Assembly: GCA_019421345.1 (NCBI GenBank)
Contig: JAHZFL010000014.1
Coordinates: forward strand, 22,161 to 86,160
Source: Roseburia sp.
GTDB lineage: Bacteria > Bacillota > Clostridia > Lachnospirales > Lachnospiraceae
Reading direction: 5' to 3'
DNA length: 64,000 nucleotides
In this document: positions 1-8,611 of the stretch, piece after piece
How positions within the stretch are numbered: the first letter of the stretch is position 1
Layout of the letters: each line of letters begins with the position of its first letter
The notes under the pieces: model-generated
Told to the model about the DNA's origin: nothing
What the model saw: the letters and a program-made list of their open reading frames with translations, nothing else
The model's database searches: none
Program-made: the position numbers and the translations under genes

Positions 1-100
1 ATATAAGGGCAGTGTTGCTAGAATTTTAAGAAAAAATTAACCGCAGATAAATGGAAATATTAAGATAAATGCCATATATTGTTAAAATTGGAGGAACATT

Positions 101-979
101 ATGAAGGGAATTATTCTTGCCGGGGGCTCCGGTACGAGACTTTATCCGCTGACAAAGGCGATTTCCAAGCAGATTATGCCGGTTTATGACAAGCCGATGA
201 TTTATTATCCGCTTTCTACCTTAATGCTGGCGGGGATTCGGGAGGTACTTATTATCTCAACGCCGCGCGACCTGCCGGTGTTTGAGGAATTGTTTGGAGA
301 CGGCAGCCAGCTTGGCATGAGTTTTTCCTATGCCGTGCAGGAGGAGCCGCGCGGACTTGCCGATGCGTTTATTATCGGGGAGGACTTTATCGGAGCAGAT
401 GCGGTGGCGCTTGTGCTTGGGGATAATATTTTTTACGGACAGAGCTTTTCGAAGGTGCTAAAGAGAGCCACAGAGCGCACGGAGCAGAAGGCGGGCGCGA
501 CGATTTTCGGATACTATGTAAGAGACCCCAGAGAATACGGCGTCGTGGAGTTTGATGAAAACGGCAGAGCGCTCTCTATCGAGGAGAAGCCGGCGCAGCC
601 AAGGTCGAATTATGCTGTGCCGGGACTTTATTTTTATGATAATGATGTGGTGGAGATTGCAAAGAATGTTGTGCCCTCTGCCAGAGGCGAGATAGAGATC
701 ACCTCCGTCAATAATGAATATTTAAAACGGGGAACCCTGTGCGTGGAGACGCTTGGCCGCGGGTTTGCATGGCTTGACACCGGCAATCACGATATGCTGC
801 TTGCTGCAGCGGATTTTGTGTCGGCATTCCAGAAACGGCAGGGGCTTTATATTTCCTGTATCGAGGAAATTGCATATAAAAGAGGCTTTATCGACAGAGA
901 ACAGCTTGTACGGCTGGCGCAGCCGCTGCTTAAGACCGATTACGGAAAATATCTGATGGAGATTGCGGAAGGACTGTAA
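101..979 (+). CDS. rfbA: glucose-1-phosphate thymidylyltransferase
   Basis: Makes dTDP-glucose from dTTP and glucose-1-phosphate, the first step to dTDP-L-rhamnose, in the cytoplasm. The 292-residue length is normal for RmlA. The nucleotide-binding loop GGSGTRL lies at residues 8-14, the metal-binding Asp in LGDN at about 108, EKP at 162-164, and WLDTG with the second metal Asp at 224-228. The start is ATG with TTGGAGG just upstream. The 100 bases before it are A/T-rich and show no convincing promoter, so transcription may begin outside the window. Next comes rfbC after 17 bases; rfbB and rfbD are not in the window, so the rhamnose pathway must be completed elsewhere. Confidence 0.96.
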   Translation: MKGIILAGGSGTRLYPLTKAISKQIMPVYDKPMIYYPLSTLMLAGIREVLIISTPRDLPVFEELFGDGSQLGMSFSYAVQEEPRGLADAFIIGEDFIGADAVALVLGDNIFYGQSFSKVLKRATERTEQKAGATIFGYYVRDPREYGVVEFDENGRALSIEEKPAQPRSNYAVPGLYFYDNDVVEIAKNVVPSARGEIEITSVNNEYLKRGTLCVETLGRGFAWLDTGNHDMLLAAADFVSAFQKRQGLYISCIEEIAYKRGFIDREQLVRLAQPLLKTDYGKYLMEIAEGL

Positions 980-996
980 GGAAAGAGGAAAAAGAC

Positions 997-1581
997 GTGG
1001 GAAAGATCAAGGTAACAGAAAATTGTAACGGGATAGAGGGGCTTAAGGTCATTGAGCCGGCGGTGTTTGGGGACGCGAGAGGCTATTTTATGGAAACCTA
1101 TAATTATCAGGATTTTGCCGAGGCCGGCATTGACTGTACCTTTGTGCAGGACAACCAGTCGGCGTCTAAGAAGGGCGTTTTGCGGGGACTTCATTTTCAG
1201 ATCGATTATCCGCAGGATAAGCTTGTGCGCGTGATAAGCGGAGAGGTGTTTGACGTGGCAGTCGATTTGCGCAAGGGCTCTAAGACCTTTGGAAAATGGT
1301 ATGGCGTGCATTTGTCGGCAGAGAACAAAAAGCAGTTTTTTGTGCCGAAGAATTTTGCGCACGGTTTTCTCGTATTGTCCGATCATGCGGAGTTCTGCTA
1401 TAAGGTGACTGATTTTTATCATCCGAATGACGAGGGCGGTATTCTCTGGAATGATGCGGAGCTTGGCGTGGAATGGCCGATGCCGGAGGGAATGCGGGCA
1501 GAGGAGCTGCTCCTGTCGGATAAGGACAGGCTGCTGGGAAGCTTTGCTGCATATAAGAAGGCGCACGGTGTGCAAGGGTAG
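997..1581 (+). CDS. rfbC: dTDP-4-dehydrorhamnose 3,5-epimerase
   Basis: Epimerises dTDP-4-keto-6-deoxyglucose at C3 and C5 on the way to dTDP-L-rhamnose. The 194-residue cupin protein shows the family signature RGLHFQ at 63-68 (His66 is the expected catalytic base), DVAVDLRKGS near 86-95, PKNFAHGF at 117-124 and a Tyr-containing CYKVTDFY segment near 134-141. The start is GTG, chosen because it follows an A/G-rich ribosome site (AGGAAAGAGG) and gives the usual N-terminus. It sits between rfbA and the exporter permease, so rhamnose is probably a component of the glycan exported by the first ABC system. Confidence 0.95.
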   Translation: MGKIKVTENCNGIEGLKVIEPAVFGDARGYFMETYNYQDFAEAGIDCTFVQDNQSASKKGVLRGLHFQIDYPQDKLVRVISGEVFDVAVDLRKGSKTFGKWYGVHLSAENKKQFFVPKNFAHGFLVLSDHAEFCYKVTDFYHPNDEGGILWNDAELGVEWPMPEGMRAEELLLSDKDRLLGSFAAYKKAHGVQG

Positions 1582-1587
1582 GAGAAA

Positions 1588-2424
1588 ATGATGGCAGAAA
1601 AGAAAAGGGATGTGTCGCTGGCCAGACATCTTGTGAGCAGCAGGGGACTGATATGGAATCTTGCAAAAAATGATATTAAAAAGAAGTTTGCAGGCTCTTA
1701 TTTCGGAATTGTCTGGGCATTTGTACAGCCTGTGATCACCGTGCTGCTGTACTGGTTTGTGTTTGAGTTTGGTCTGCATCAGAAGGCGAGCGATCTTCGC
1801 ACGGGCATTGAGATACCGTTTGTCATGTGGCTGATGGCGGGGCTTGTGCCGTGGTTTTATTTTCAGGAGGCGATGAACGGCGGAACTGGCGTTTTGGTCG
1901 AGTACAGCTATCTTGTAAAAAAGGTGGTATTTCAGATCGATACGCTTCCGGTCGTCAAGATGATTTCGGCGCTGTTTACGCATTTGTTTTTTGTGTTGTT
2001 TGCCGTTGCGGTGTTCTGGGTCATGGGTTATCCGCCCGATTTGTATACGCTTTTGGTGATTTATTATTCGTTTTGTATGATCGTGCTTGCGACGGGAATT
2101 GTCTACGCGACAGGAGCGGTGACTGTGTTTTTCCGTGACATGAAGGAGGTTGTTGCAATTCTTCTTCAGATCGGCATGTGGGTGACGCCGATCATGTGGA
2201 ATTTTGAGGCGATGACGCAGATACCGGGCTGGGCGGCTGTGCTTTTGAAGCTGAATCCGATGTATTATATCGTGTCGGGTTACCGCAATGCACTGATCCA
2301 TAAAATCGGTTTCTGGGAAAACTGGGGGCTGACGATCTACTTCTGGGTCGTTACGATTTTGATACTGATCGTTGGAACTTCTGTATTTAAGCGGCTGCGC
2401 CCGCATTTTGCGGATGTGCTCTAA
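1588..2424 (+). CDS. polysaccharide ABC exporter permease (Wzm/TagG type), system 1
   Basis: Membrane half of an ABC-2 type exporter that moves a lipid-linked polysaccharide across the cytoplasmic membrane. The 278-residue protein has an amphipathic N-terminus with the family-typical KNDIKKKFAGSYFGIVWAF segment near 28-46, about six hydrophobic segments, and the conserved LNPMYYIVSGYRN stretch near the C-terminus. This is the arrangement of Wzm, TagG and KpsM relatives. It starts 6 bases after rfbC and is followed 34 bases later by its ATPase. Known family members export O-antigen in Gram-negatives and teichoic acids or rhamnans in Gram-positives; the substrate here is inferred to be a rhamnose-containing glycan. 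Confidence 0.93.
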   Translation: MMAEKKRDVSLARHLVSSRGLIWNLAKNDIKKKFAGSYFGIVWAFVQPVITVLLYWFVFEFGLHQKASDLRTGIEIPFVMWLMAGLVPWFYFQEAMNGGTGVLVEYSYLVKKVVFQIDTLPVVKMISALFTHLFFVLFAVAVFWVMGYPPDLYTLLVIYYSFCMIVLATGIVYATGAVTVFFRDMKEVVAILLQIGMWVTPIMWNFEAMTQIPGWAAVLLKLNPMYYIVSGYRNALIHKIGFWENWGLTIYFWVVTILILIVGTSVFKRLRPHFADVL

Positions 2425-2458
2425 GAGAGAAGAAATGAGAGGAAAGAAGCAGGGTGAG

Positions 2459-3745
2459 ATGGATAAGATAGCAATCAGGGCAAAGGATGTCAGCAAGATT
2501 TATAAATTATATCATAAGCCCTCGGAGCGTCTGCTCGATGCGCTTGGAATTGCAGGGAAAAACCGCTTTAAGGAGCACCGGGCGCTTGACCATGTATCCT
2601 TTGAGGTGAAAAAGGGCGAGACGATCGGCATTATCGGCACAAACGGTTCCGGAAAGTCGACGATTTTAAAGATCATCACCGGCGTGCTCTCTCCGACCGA
2701 GGGAGCGGTGGAGATTTCTGGCAGAATTTCCGCGCTGCTTGAGCTTGGCGCGGGCTTTAATATGGAATATACGGGTATTGAGAATGTCTATTTAAACGGG
2801 ATGATGATGGGCTTTCGTAGGGAGGAGATGGACGAGCGTCTGCCGGAGATCCTTAGATTTGCAGATATTGGAGATTTCGTTCATCAGCCGTGCAAGACGT
2901 ATTCGAGCGGAATGTTTGTGCGCCTTGCGTTTGCCGTGGCGATCAATATCGACCCGGAGATTTTGATCGTGGATGAGGCGCTCTCGGTAGGGGATGCGTT
3001 TTTTCAGGCAAAGTGTTATAAGAAATTTGATGATTTTAAGGCACAGGGCAAGACAATTATTTTTGTCAGTCATGACATCAGCAGTGTGGCAAAGTACTGT
3101 GACCGTGTGATTTTGTTAAATCAGGGCGTGAAGCTGGCAGAGGGGAAGCCAAAGGAGATCATTGATCTGTATAAGAAGGTGCTCTTAAATCAGTCGCAGA
3201 ATATCACGAGCGGGCAGGTGCTTACGGCGCAGGAGACTGCGGGGACGGAGGCTGGAACAGCGCTTTGGAAAAGCCATTATGAACTGAATCCCGATGTAAA
3301 TGAATATGGAACGGGAGAAGCGGAAATCATTGATTTTGCAGTGGTGGATGAATATGGAAGCTATACGAACTGTATTCAGAAGGGAACTTCCTTCACCATT
3401 CGCTCCAAAGTGCGTTTCCAGACAGATATTATGGACCCTATTTTTACTTATACATTTAAGACGGTGCAGGGGACGGCAGTGACCGGAACGAACACGATGT
3501 ATGAAAAGGCAGGCATTGGTCTGGCGAAGGCAGGAGAGATTTATGTTGCCTCCTTTCAGCAGAATATGGATCTGCAGGGCGGTGAATATCTGCTCTCCAT
3601 CAGTTGTACGGGCTATGTCGGCGGTGAGTTTCGGGCATACCACAGGTTGTATGACGTGGTCGGTGTCACGGTAATTTCCGATAAAAACACAGTCGGATTT
3701 TATGATATGAATTCCGTGACGACGGTGGAGCGTGCGGAGGCATAG
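2459..3745 (+). CDS. polysaccharide ABC exporter ATPase with C-terminal glycan-binding domain (Wzt type), system 1
   Basis: Energises export of the lipid-linked glycan. From the chosen ATG the protein is 428 residues: Walker A GTNGSGKST at 60-68, signature YSSGM at 148-152, Walker B ILIVDEAL at 168-175 and the H-loop SHD at 204-206. About 165 residues follow the ATPase, with the Wzt C-terminal pattern (GTGEAEIIDFAVVDEYG) typical of the beta-sandwich that recognises a capped chain end. ATG 2459 gives the family-like start MDKIAIRAKDVSKIY; an in-frame ATG at 2435 would add eight residues. The recognition domain and the methyltransferase and kinase-like genes behind it suggest chain-end capping before export. 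Confidence 0.92.
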   Translation: MDKIAIRAKDVSKIYKLYHKPSERLLDALGIAGKNRFKEHRALDHVSFEVKKGETIGIIGTNGSGKSTILKIITGVLSPTEGAVEISGRISALLELGAGFNMEYTGIENVYLNGMMMGFRREEMDERLPEILRFADIGDFVHQPCKTYSSGMFVRLAFAVAINIDPEILIVDEALSVGDAFFQAKCYKKFDDFKAQGKTIIFVSHDISSVAKYCDRVILLNQGVKLAEGKPKEIIDLYKKVLLNQSQNITSGQVLTAQETAGTEAGTALWKSHYELNPDVNEYGTGEAEIIDFAVVDEYGSYTNCIQKGTSFTIRSKVRFQTDIMDPIFTYTFKTVQGTAVTGTNTMYEKAGIGLAKAGEIYVASFQQNMDLQGGEYLLSISCTGYVGGEFRAYHRLYDVVGVTVISDKNTVGFYDMNSVTTVERAEA

Positions 3746-3767
3746 ACGTATGCGGCAGGAGGATGCG

Positions 3768-4622
3768 ATGGAGGATGAACAGTTTTTGACAGAGCTGCAT
3801 GAAATAGTAAATAATTATGAGCGCGGCAGCTATGGACAGGTGATCCGGGAAAAGGCGTCCTATCCTTATCTGTATCATCTCTCGGAGATCAGACAGAATC
3901 TTATTGACTGGATTCCGATGGAGAAAACGATGCGTGTGCTGGAATGTGCTCCTGCGTGCGGCGCGCTGACCGGAAAGCTTTTGGAAAAGGCGGGGGCGGT
4001 AACTTGTCTCGCAGAGGATGAGATGCATGCCCAGATCATCCGGGCACGCTGCAAAGACGCAGGAGAGAGGCTCGCTATCGTTGTCGGCGAGGCGGAAAGC
4101 TTTCTTTCCTCCGGTGAAACAGAAGACGGGGAGAAGTTTGATGTGATACTTCTGGTGGGTGGATTTTATCGCCATCGCAGAGCGCTTTCGCTGCTGCGAA
4201 AACAGCTTGCACCGGACGGCAGACTATTTGCTGCAGATGCCAATCGTATGGGATTGCGGTATTTTGCCGGATGTCAGGAGGAATATGGCGGAGGCTATTT
4301 TTCCGGTGTGGAAGGCTATGGCGGTGCGCCCGATACGGGAGAGACGCCGAGATGCTACACGAAGGGCGAATATGAAAGGTACTTCACGGAGGCGGGATTT
4401 GGGAAGCTGTATTTTTATTATCCCTATCCTGACTATAAATTTCCAAGCTGTATTTATTCAGAGGATTGGCTGCCGCAGGCGGGAGAGCTGATGGATAACC
4501 GCAGAAATTTTGACAGAGACAGGCTTAAGCTTTTTGATGAGCGGGCGGTTTATGATACATTGCTGGCGGAGGGAGTGTTTGAAACATTTGCAAACTCCTA
4601 TCTGATCGAGGCATATGGATAG
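3768..4622 (+). CDS. SAM-dependent methyltransferase-like protein, possible chain-terminating methyltransferase
   Basis: The 284-residue protein has a class I methyltransferase core, with motif I as VLECAPACGALTG (57-69) in place of the common VLExGxGxG, so the glycine-rich loop is altered. A YHLSEIRQNLIDW segment stands before it. The C-terminal third contains YYPYPDYKFPSCIYS and NRRNFDRDRLKLFDE, segments I associate with large Firmicute proteins in which this domain is fused to a kinase-like domain. ATG 3768 has a strong AGGAGG ribosome site; an upstream GTG (3732) and ATG (3750) lack one. It follows the ATPase gene closely and overlaps the next reading frame, supporting a joint role in ending the exported chain. 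Methyl transfer is inferred, not shown. Confidence 0.7.
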   Translation: MEDEQFLTELHEIVNNYERGSYGQVIREKASYPYLYHLSEIRQNLIDWIPMEKTMRVLECAPACGALTGKLLEKAGAVTCLAEDEMHAQIIRARCKDAGERLAIVVGEAESFLSSGETEDGEKFDVILLVGGFYRHRRALSLLRKQLAPDGRLFAADANRMGLRYFAGCQEEYGGGYFSGVEGYGGAPDTGETPRCYTKGEYERYFTEAGFGKLYFYYPYPDYKFPSCIYSEDWLPQAGELMDNRRNFDRDRLKLFDERAVYDTLLAEGVFETFANSYLIEAYG

Positions 4623-4647
4623 AGCGGCTGTGACGGGAGGTGAGGCG

Positions 4648-5853
4648 TTGGAACGGACGATATATTCCAAATATTCCAATGAGCGGGCGGAGCGGTTTTG
4701 TATCCGAACAGATATTACGTCAGATAATGAGGGAACAAAGAGGATTTATAAATGGGCGCTTCTGCCCGAAGGACGGGCGCATGTGGAGCGGTTTGTGGAC
4801 AGTTTCCGTGGCTTGGCGCAAAGCTATGATAAGGATGTTCTGCGCTTCTGCCCGTGCACCGGCAAGACAGATTCCGGCGGCAACGTGTGTGCGGTCTTTC
4901 CGTTTTTAAGCGGAGAGTCCCTGCAGGAGACGTTAAAGCGCGCGGTGCAGAAGCAGGATGAGGCGCATGTGGAGCGTCTTTTGCGGGAGTATGTGCGAAG
5001 GATTGCAACGGATGGAGGGGAGCGTCCCTTTGTCGTGACAGATGAATTTGAAGAAATATTCGGAGCGCTTCCAAGGGGAGGCTTGCAGCAGGGCGGCGCG
5101 GGGGCGTCGGTATCGGCGTGTATCAGTGATATTGATATGATCTTTTCCAATCTCTTTGTCGATGCAGGTGACGGCGGAGAGGAAAATGCTCCGTGGGAGG
5201 TCATTGATTATGAATGGACGTTTTCGTTCCCGATACCAAAGAGGTTTTTGATTTACCGGGGGCTTTATTTTGCCTATTATCAGATATTATATGATACGGG
5301 ACGAGGTCTTGCGGACGTGCTTGCATTGGCGGGGATCACAAAGGAGGAGGCAGCGGTCTATCAGCAGATGGAGGAGCATTTTCAGGCGTATATCGGCAGA
5401 GACACAGTTCCGGTGCGCAATATGCAGCGGCTGATGGGAGCGGCGGTTACCCCGTTGGAGGAGCTGCTTTGCAAAGCAGGGCAGGAGCAGACGGTCGGGA
5501 GTACAGAGGCATTGGAGGAAGCGCTTTTGGTGCGCAGGATTTATTATCAGATTGACCGCTTGGAATATCAGGACGGCAGTTATGTCTGTGCGGGCTGGGC
5601 GTTTGCAAAGACATGGAACGGCAGATGTCTCCCGGTGCATATACAGGTGCGGGGGCACGGGGGGCAGGAGCTGCCTGCGGAGATTGTAAGAGGAGAGCGC
5701 AAGGATGTGGCAGAGGCGTTTCATCTGCGGTGCGCGGGAAGTCCGGCATGGGGCTTTGACTGTGTCTTTGTGGCGCCGCAGAGCGAGGAGTGGGAGCTTT
5801 TCTTTTCGCTGGGGAGGAAGGAGTGCACATACCGCGGTGAGAGCCTGAAATAA
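4648..5853 (+). CDS. kinase-like protein downstream of Wzt and methyltransferase
   Basis: No firm family name can be given. Starting at TTG 4648, which has a good GGGAGG site 7 bases upstream, the product is 401 residues; an ATG at 4615 overlapping the previous stop would add eleven. Residues 1-210 resemble a diverged kinase of the aminoglycoside-phosphotransferase or LPS-kinase kind: a Lys in RIYKWAL (35), a catalytic-loop-like DIDMIFSNLF (161-170, Asn168) and a metal-loop-like VIDYEW (185-190, Asp187). The C-terminal 130 residues (YYQIDRLEYQDGSYVCAGWAF onward, a beta-rich look) may be a separate domain. With the preceding methyltransferase it resembles a two-gene version of WbdD, which caps E. 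coli O9a chains with methyl phosphate. Confidence 0.55.
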   Translation: MERTIYSKYSNERAERFCIRTDITSDNEGTKRIYKWALLPEGRAHVERFVDSFRGLAQSYDKDVLRFCPCTGKTDSGGNVCAVFPFLSGESLQETLKRAVQKQDEAHVERLLREYVRRIATDGGERPFVVTDEFEEIFGALPRGGLQQGGAGASVSACISDIDMIFSNLFVDAGDGGEENAPWEVIDYEWTFSFPIPKRFLIYRGLYFAYYQILYDTGRGLADVLALAGITKEEAAVYQQMEEHFQAYIGRDTVPVRNMQRLMGAAVTPLEELLCKAGQEQTVGSTEALEEALLVRRIYYQIDRLEYQDGSYVCAGWAFAKTWNGRCLPVHIQVRGHGGQELPAEIVRGERKDVAEAFHLRCAGSPAWGFDCVFVAPQSEEWELFFSLGRKECTYRGESLK

Positions 5854-5888
5854 AGCGGTTTTGGGCATAGGATGAGAGAGGATTTGCT

Positions 5889-7310
5889 ATGTATCAATCA
5901 AGACAAAGGATTCAGGATGTGATTCTGCTGCTGGCGGATATGCTTTGTTTTATCATAAGCTATTTTGCCGGAGGCTATTTCTGGCTGGTGGGTTACCGGA
6001 ATGTGTCCATAGAAAATATGAAGGTGGAGCTTCTCGACAGCTTTGGGATCGTGCTGGTCATCTACATGCTGGTCATGATATTTTCGGATATTGAAAGGAA
6101 TTTTATCAGGAGAAATCTTTATCGTGATTTTTGGGCGGCGATCAAAGCGAGCGTAGTCATCATCTTTGTGACGTCGCTGACGATTTTTCTGCTTCATAAT
6201 AATGCGGACGCATCACGCGGTGTGTATTTTTGCATTGCCGGCGTAAACCTGATTTTATTTTTCATCGCCCATGCAGGAATTAAGTATTATCTGCTCAAGG
6301 TGTACCGCAATAAACGGGCGACCAATCAGGTGCTTTTGGTGACGACTGCCGATCGTGTGGAGAGTATTATCAAGGAGGCGGAAAGCTCATCCGACTGGGT
6401 ACACCGTCTGGCGAGCATTGCGGTCATTGACGACAATCAGGTCGGGAAATGGTATGAGGGAGTGCCGGTTGTGGCAACCTACAGTAATATGTACCAATAT
6501 GCAAAGGAGCAGATCGTGGACGAGGTGTTCATCAATGTGCCCTATGATACGGGAGCCTCGCTTGCGAAGGTGGTCAATACGTTTGAGGATATGGGGGCAA
6601 CCGTCCATGTCAGTATAGAGATTTTAAATCAGTTTGACGATTATTATAAAAGCTTTAATATGATGGGAAATATTCCGGTTGTGACATTTTCCAATCAGCA
6701 GTATGATTGGAAACGACTGTTTGTGAAGCGGCTGATGGATATTGTGGGAGCGCTCGTGGGACTTTTGATCACAGCGGTCATCACTGTTTTTCTGGCGCCG
6801 CCGTTACTGATCGAATCGCCGGGACCTTTGTTTTTTGCACAAAAGCGTGTGGGAAAAAACGGAAGGTTCTTTCAGATATATAAGTTCCGTTCGATGTACC
6901 GTGATGCGGAGGAGCGGAAAGCGGAGCTGGCAGATCAAAATGAGATGAAGGGTCTGATGTTTAAAATGAAAGACGACCCGCGCATCACAAAGGTAGGAAA
7001 ATTTATCCGAAAGACAAGTATTGACGAGCTGCCGCAGTTTTTTAACGTGCTAAAGGGCGATATGAGTCTGGTCGGAACAAGACCGCCGACGGTCGATGAG
7101 TTCCGGCAGTACGAGGCGCACCAAAAGCGAAGGCTGAGTGCGAAGCCGGGCATCACAGGGCTATGGCAGGTCAGCGGGCGCAACAACATCAAGGATTTTG
7201 AGGATGTCGTACGGCTCGATGTGCAGTATATTGACAATTGGAGTCTTGCACTTGACATCAAGATCATACTTAAGACGATCCGGGTCGTATTTGAAAAAGG
7301 CGGAGAATAA
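5889..7310 (+). CDS. polyprenyl glycosylphosphotransferase (initiating sugar transferase), copy 1
   Basis: Transfers a sugar-1-phosphate from a nucleotide sugar to undecaprenyl phosphate, starting repeat-unit synthesis at the inner face of the membrane. The 473-residue protein has four N-terminal hydrophobic segments, a Rossmann-like middle region (about 145-240) and a C-terminal bacterial sugar transferase domain: a membrane hairpin near 283-305, QKRVGKNGRFFQIYKFRSM (318-336), DELPQ (379-383), GTRPP (396-400) and GITGLWQVSGR (421-431). This is the WbaP/WcaJ architecture. Which sugar is used cannot be read from sequence. A second initiating transferase is encoded at 27609, so at least two lipid-linked glycans are likely to be built. 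Confidence 0.93.
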   Translation: MYQSRQRIQDVILLLADMLCFIISYFAGGYFWLVGYRNVSIENMKVELLDSFGIVLVIYMLVMIFSDIERNFIRRNLYRDFWAAIKASVVIIFVTSLTIFLLHNNADASRGVYFCIAGVNLILFFIAHAGIKYYLLKVYRNKRATNQVLLVTTADRVESIIKEAESSSDWVHRLASIAVIDDNQVGKWYEGVPVVATYSNMYQYAKEQIVDEVFINVPYDTGASLAKVVNTFEDMGATVHVSIEILNQFDDYYKSFNMMGNIPVVTFSNQQYDWKRLFVKRLMDIVGALVGLLITAVITVFLAPPLLIESPGPLFFAQKRVGKNGRFFQIYKFRSMYRDAEERKAELADQNEMKGLMFKMKDDPRITKVGKFIRKTSIDELPQFFNVLKGDMSLVGTRPPTVDEFRQYEAHQKRRLSAKPGITGLWQVSGRNNIKDFEDVVRLDVQYIDNWSLALDIKIILKTIRVVFEKGGE

Positions 7311-7324
7311 GGGAGGAGACAACG

Positions 7325-8611
7325 ATGAGCAGAGAATACAAGGTGGATAAGGAATACGGTTTTTTGGAGATTGTGCGCTACAATCTTCGTATGTGGTGGC
7401 TGGCGGTTATTTTCGCGCTGCTCTGCGCGGCGGCGCTCGGAGGATATAAGTACAAGACGCTGCATCAGTATGTGGAAAATGAGATGTACGAAAACAAGCA
7501 GCAGGTCGTGGCGTCATTATTTGTCAGCGATTACAGTCAGGCAAGCGTGGTAGAGCGTGTCGGAAATGTCATTAAGATCGCAAAGAGCAGCAGAACCTAT
7601 GAAAGGTTTGCCTCGGATATGGATACGACGCTGACACTCGATGAATATATGGGATTGTTTGAGATGATACAGGGAGAGGCGTCCGGTGTCGCTTCCATTT
7701 ATGTGACGTTTCCTGCGACAGTCGGAACGATTACCATTGCTGATGAGGAGACAGCCGCAAAGTTTGCAGAGGGAGTTATGAACGCGACGATCGCAGTCAG
7801 TGAGGAAATGATCGGGGCTGATTGTGTGAGCATTCTGGATGATCCGTATGCGACGCAGGAGGTTGTGAAGATTGAAAATTATTCCATCACACAGGAGGAT
7901 TTCAACAAGGCTCTGATGAAGGCGGTGACAGCAGGCGTTTTGCTTGGTATCATTGTGGAGGTGGTATTCTATACGTTCTGGATGCTGATGTATAAAAAGC
8001 CAAAGAATGCCGAGGAAGTAAGGGAGAGCCTTGACGCAAATATCATTGATGTGTTCAAAAAGGACGGAGATAATGAGGATGCCTTTAAAAAGGCTGCGCT
8101 TTATTTAAGCGATCCCGATGTTTCCTGCAATAGGATCAGTTGCATCAGTCTGCAGTGTCCGAAGAAGGATGCGGCGTTAAAGCTTGCCATGAGCTACGCC
8201 AATGAGCAGAAGAAAACACTTTATGTAGACCTTGCCAGCGAGGAGGGCGAGAGCGAAAACTCGATCAGCGGCTATGTGCTCGGAGAGCAGACAGAGGTGA
8301 TTCCGGCACAGATGAACGACTACCTTGATTTTGTCTGCAGAAGCCAGACGAGGGAGCAGGGGATGGATATTGCCGGAAATCAGCGCTTTGCACTTTTGAT
8401 GGATGAGATGAGTAAAAAATATCAGTGTATCGTGATCAACAGTCACGATGCCGTAAAGAGCGCTGACGCTTATGCTGCGGCAAAGCTCTGCAATAAAACC
8501 TTTGTGACCTGCGGAAGAAAAACCGTGACCAATGAGAATTTATACCGTGCGAAAAATACGGCAGATGTAAACGGTATCCGCATTGATGGAGTTTTGGTTT
8601 ATGAATTATAA
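7325..8611 (+). CDS. Wzz-like chain-length regulator with degenerate BY-kinase domain
   Basis: Likely controls polymer length in a Wzx/Wzy-type system. The 428-residue protein has the two-membrane-segment Wzz layout (about 23-40 and 199-222) enclosing an outer loop. It is followed by a cytoplasmic domain (about 250-428) laid out like a bacterial tyrosine kinase. The Walker A site is lost: the corresponding segment reads SLQCPKKDAALKLA (275-288) without GKS/T. A Walker A' remnant (TLYVDLA, 298-304) and a Walker B-like strand (YQCIVINSHD, 366-375) remain. There is no C-terminal tyrosine cluster; the protein ends VLVYEL. It is therefore probably a non-catalytic regulator. It follows the initiating transferase by 14 bases and the next gene overlaps its stop. 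Confidence 0.75.
   Translation: MSREYKVDKEYGFLEIVRYNLRMWWLAVIFALLCAAALGGYKYKTLHQYVENEMYENKQQVVASLFVSDYSQASVVERVGNVIKIAKSSRTYERFASDMDTTLTLDEYMGLFEMIQGEASGVASIYVTFPATVGTITIADEETAAKFAEGVMNATIAVSEEMIGADCVSILDDPYATQEVVKIENYSITQEDFNKALMKAVTAGVLLGIIVEVVFYTFWMLMYKKPKNAEEVRESLDANIIDVFKKDGDNEDAFKKAALYLSDPDVSCNRISCISLQCPKKDAALKLAMSYANEQKKTLYVDLASEEGESENSISGYVLGEQTEVIPAQMNDYLDFVCRSQTREQGMDIAGNQRFALLMDEMSKKYQCIVINSHDAVKSADAYAAAKLCNKTFVTCGRKTVTNENLYRAKNTADVNGIRIDGVLVYEL

Noticed and set aside
60..88. TTAAGA, 17 bases, TAAAAT as a promoter for rfbA
   Set aside because: Transcription would start within a few bases of the ribosome site at 90-94, leaving no room for a leader; A/T-rich chance match.
940..2496. 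Long open frame (518 codons) on the - strand opposite rfbC and the exporter permease
   Set aside because: Its translation is rich in His, Arg and Lys with no recognisable motif, and the + strand genes here are certain; it is a by-product of codon bias.
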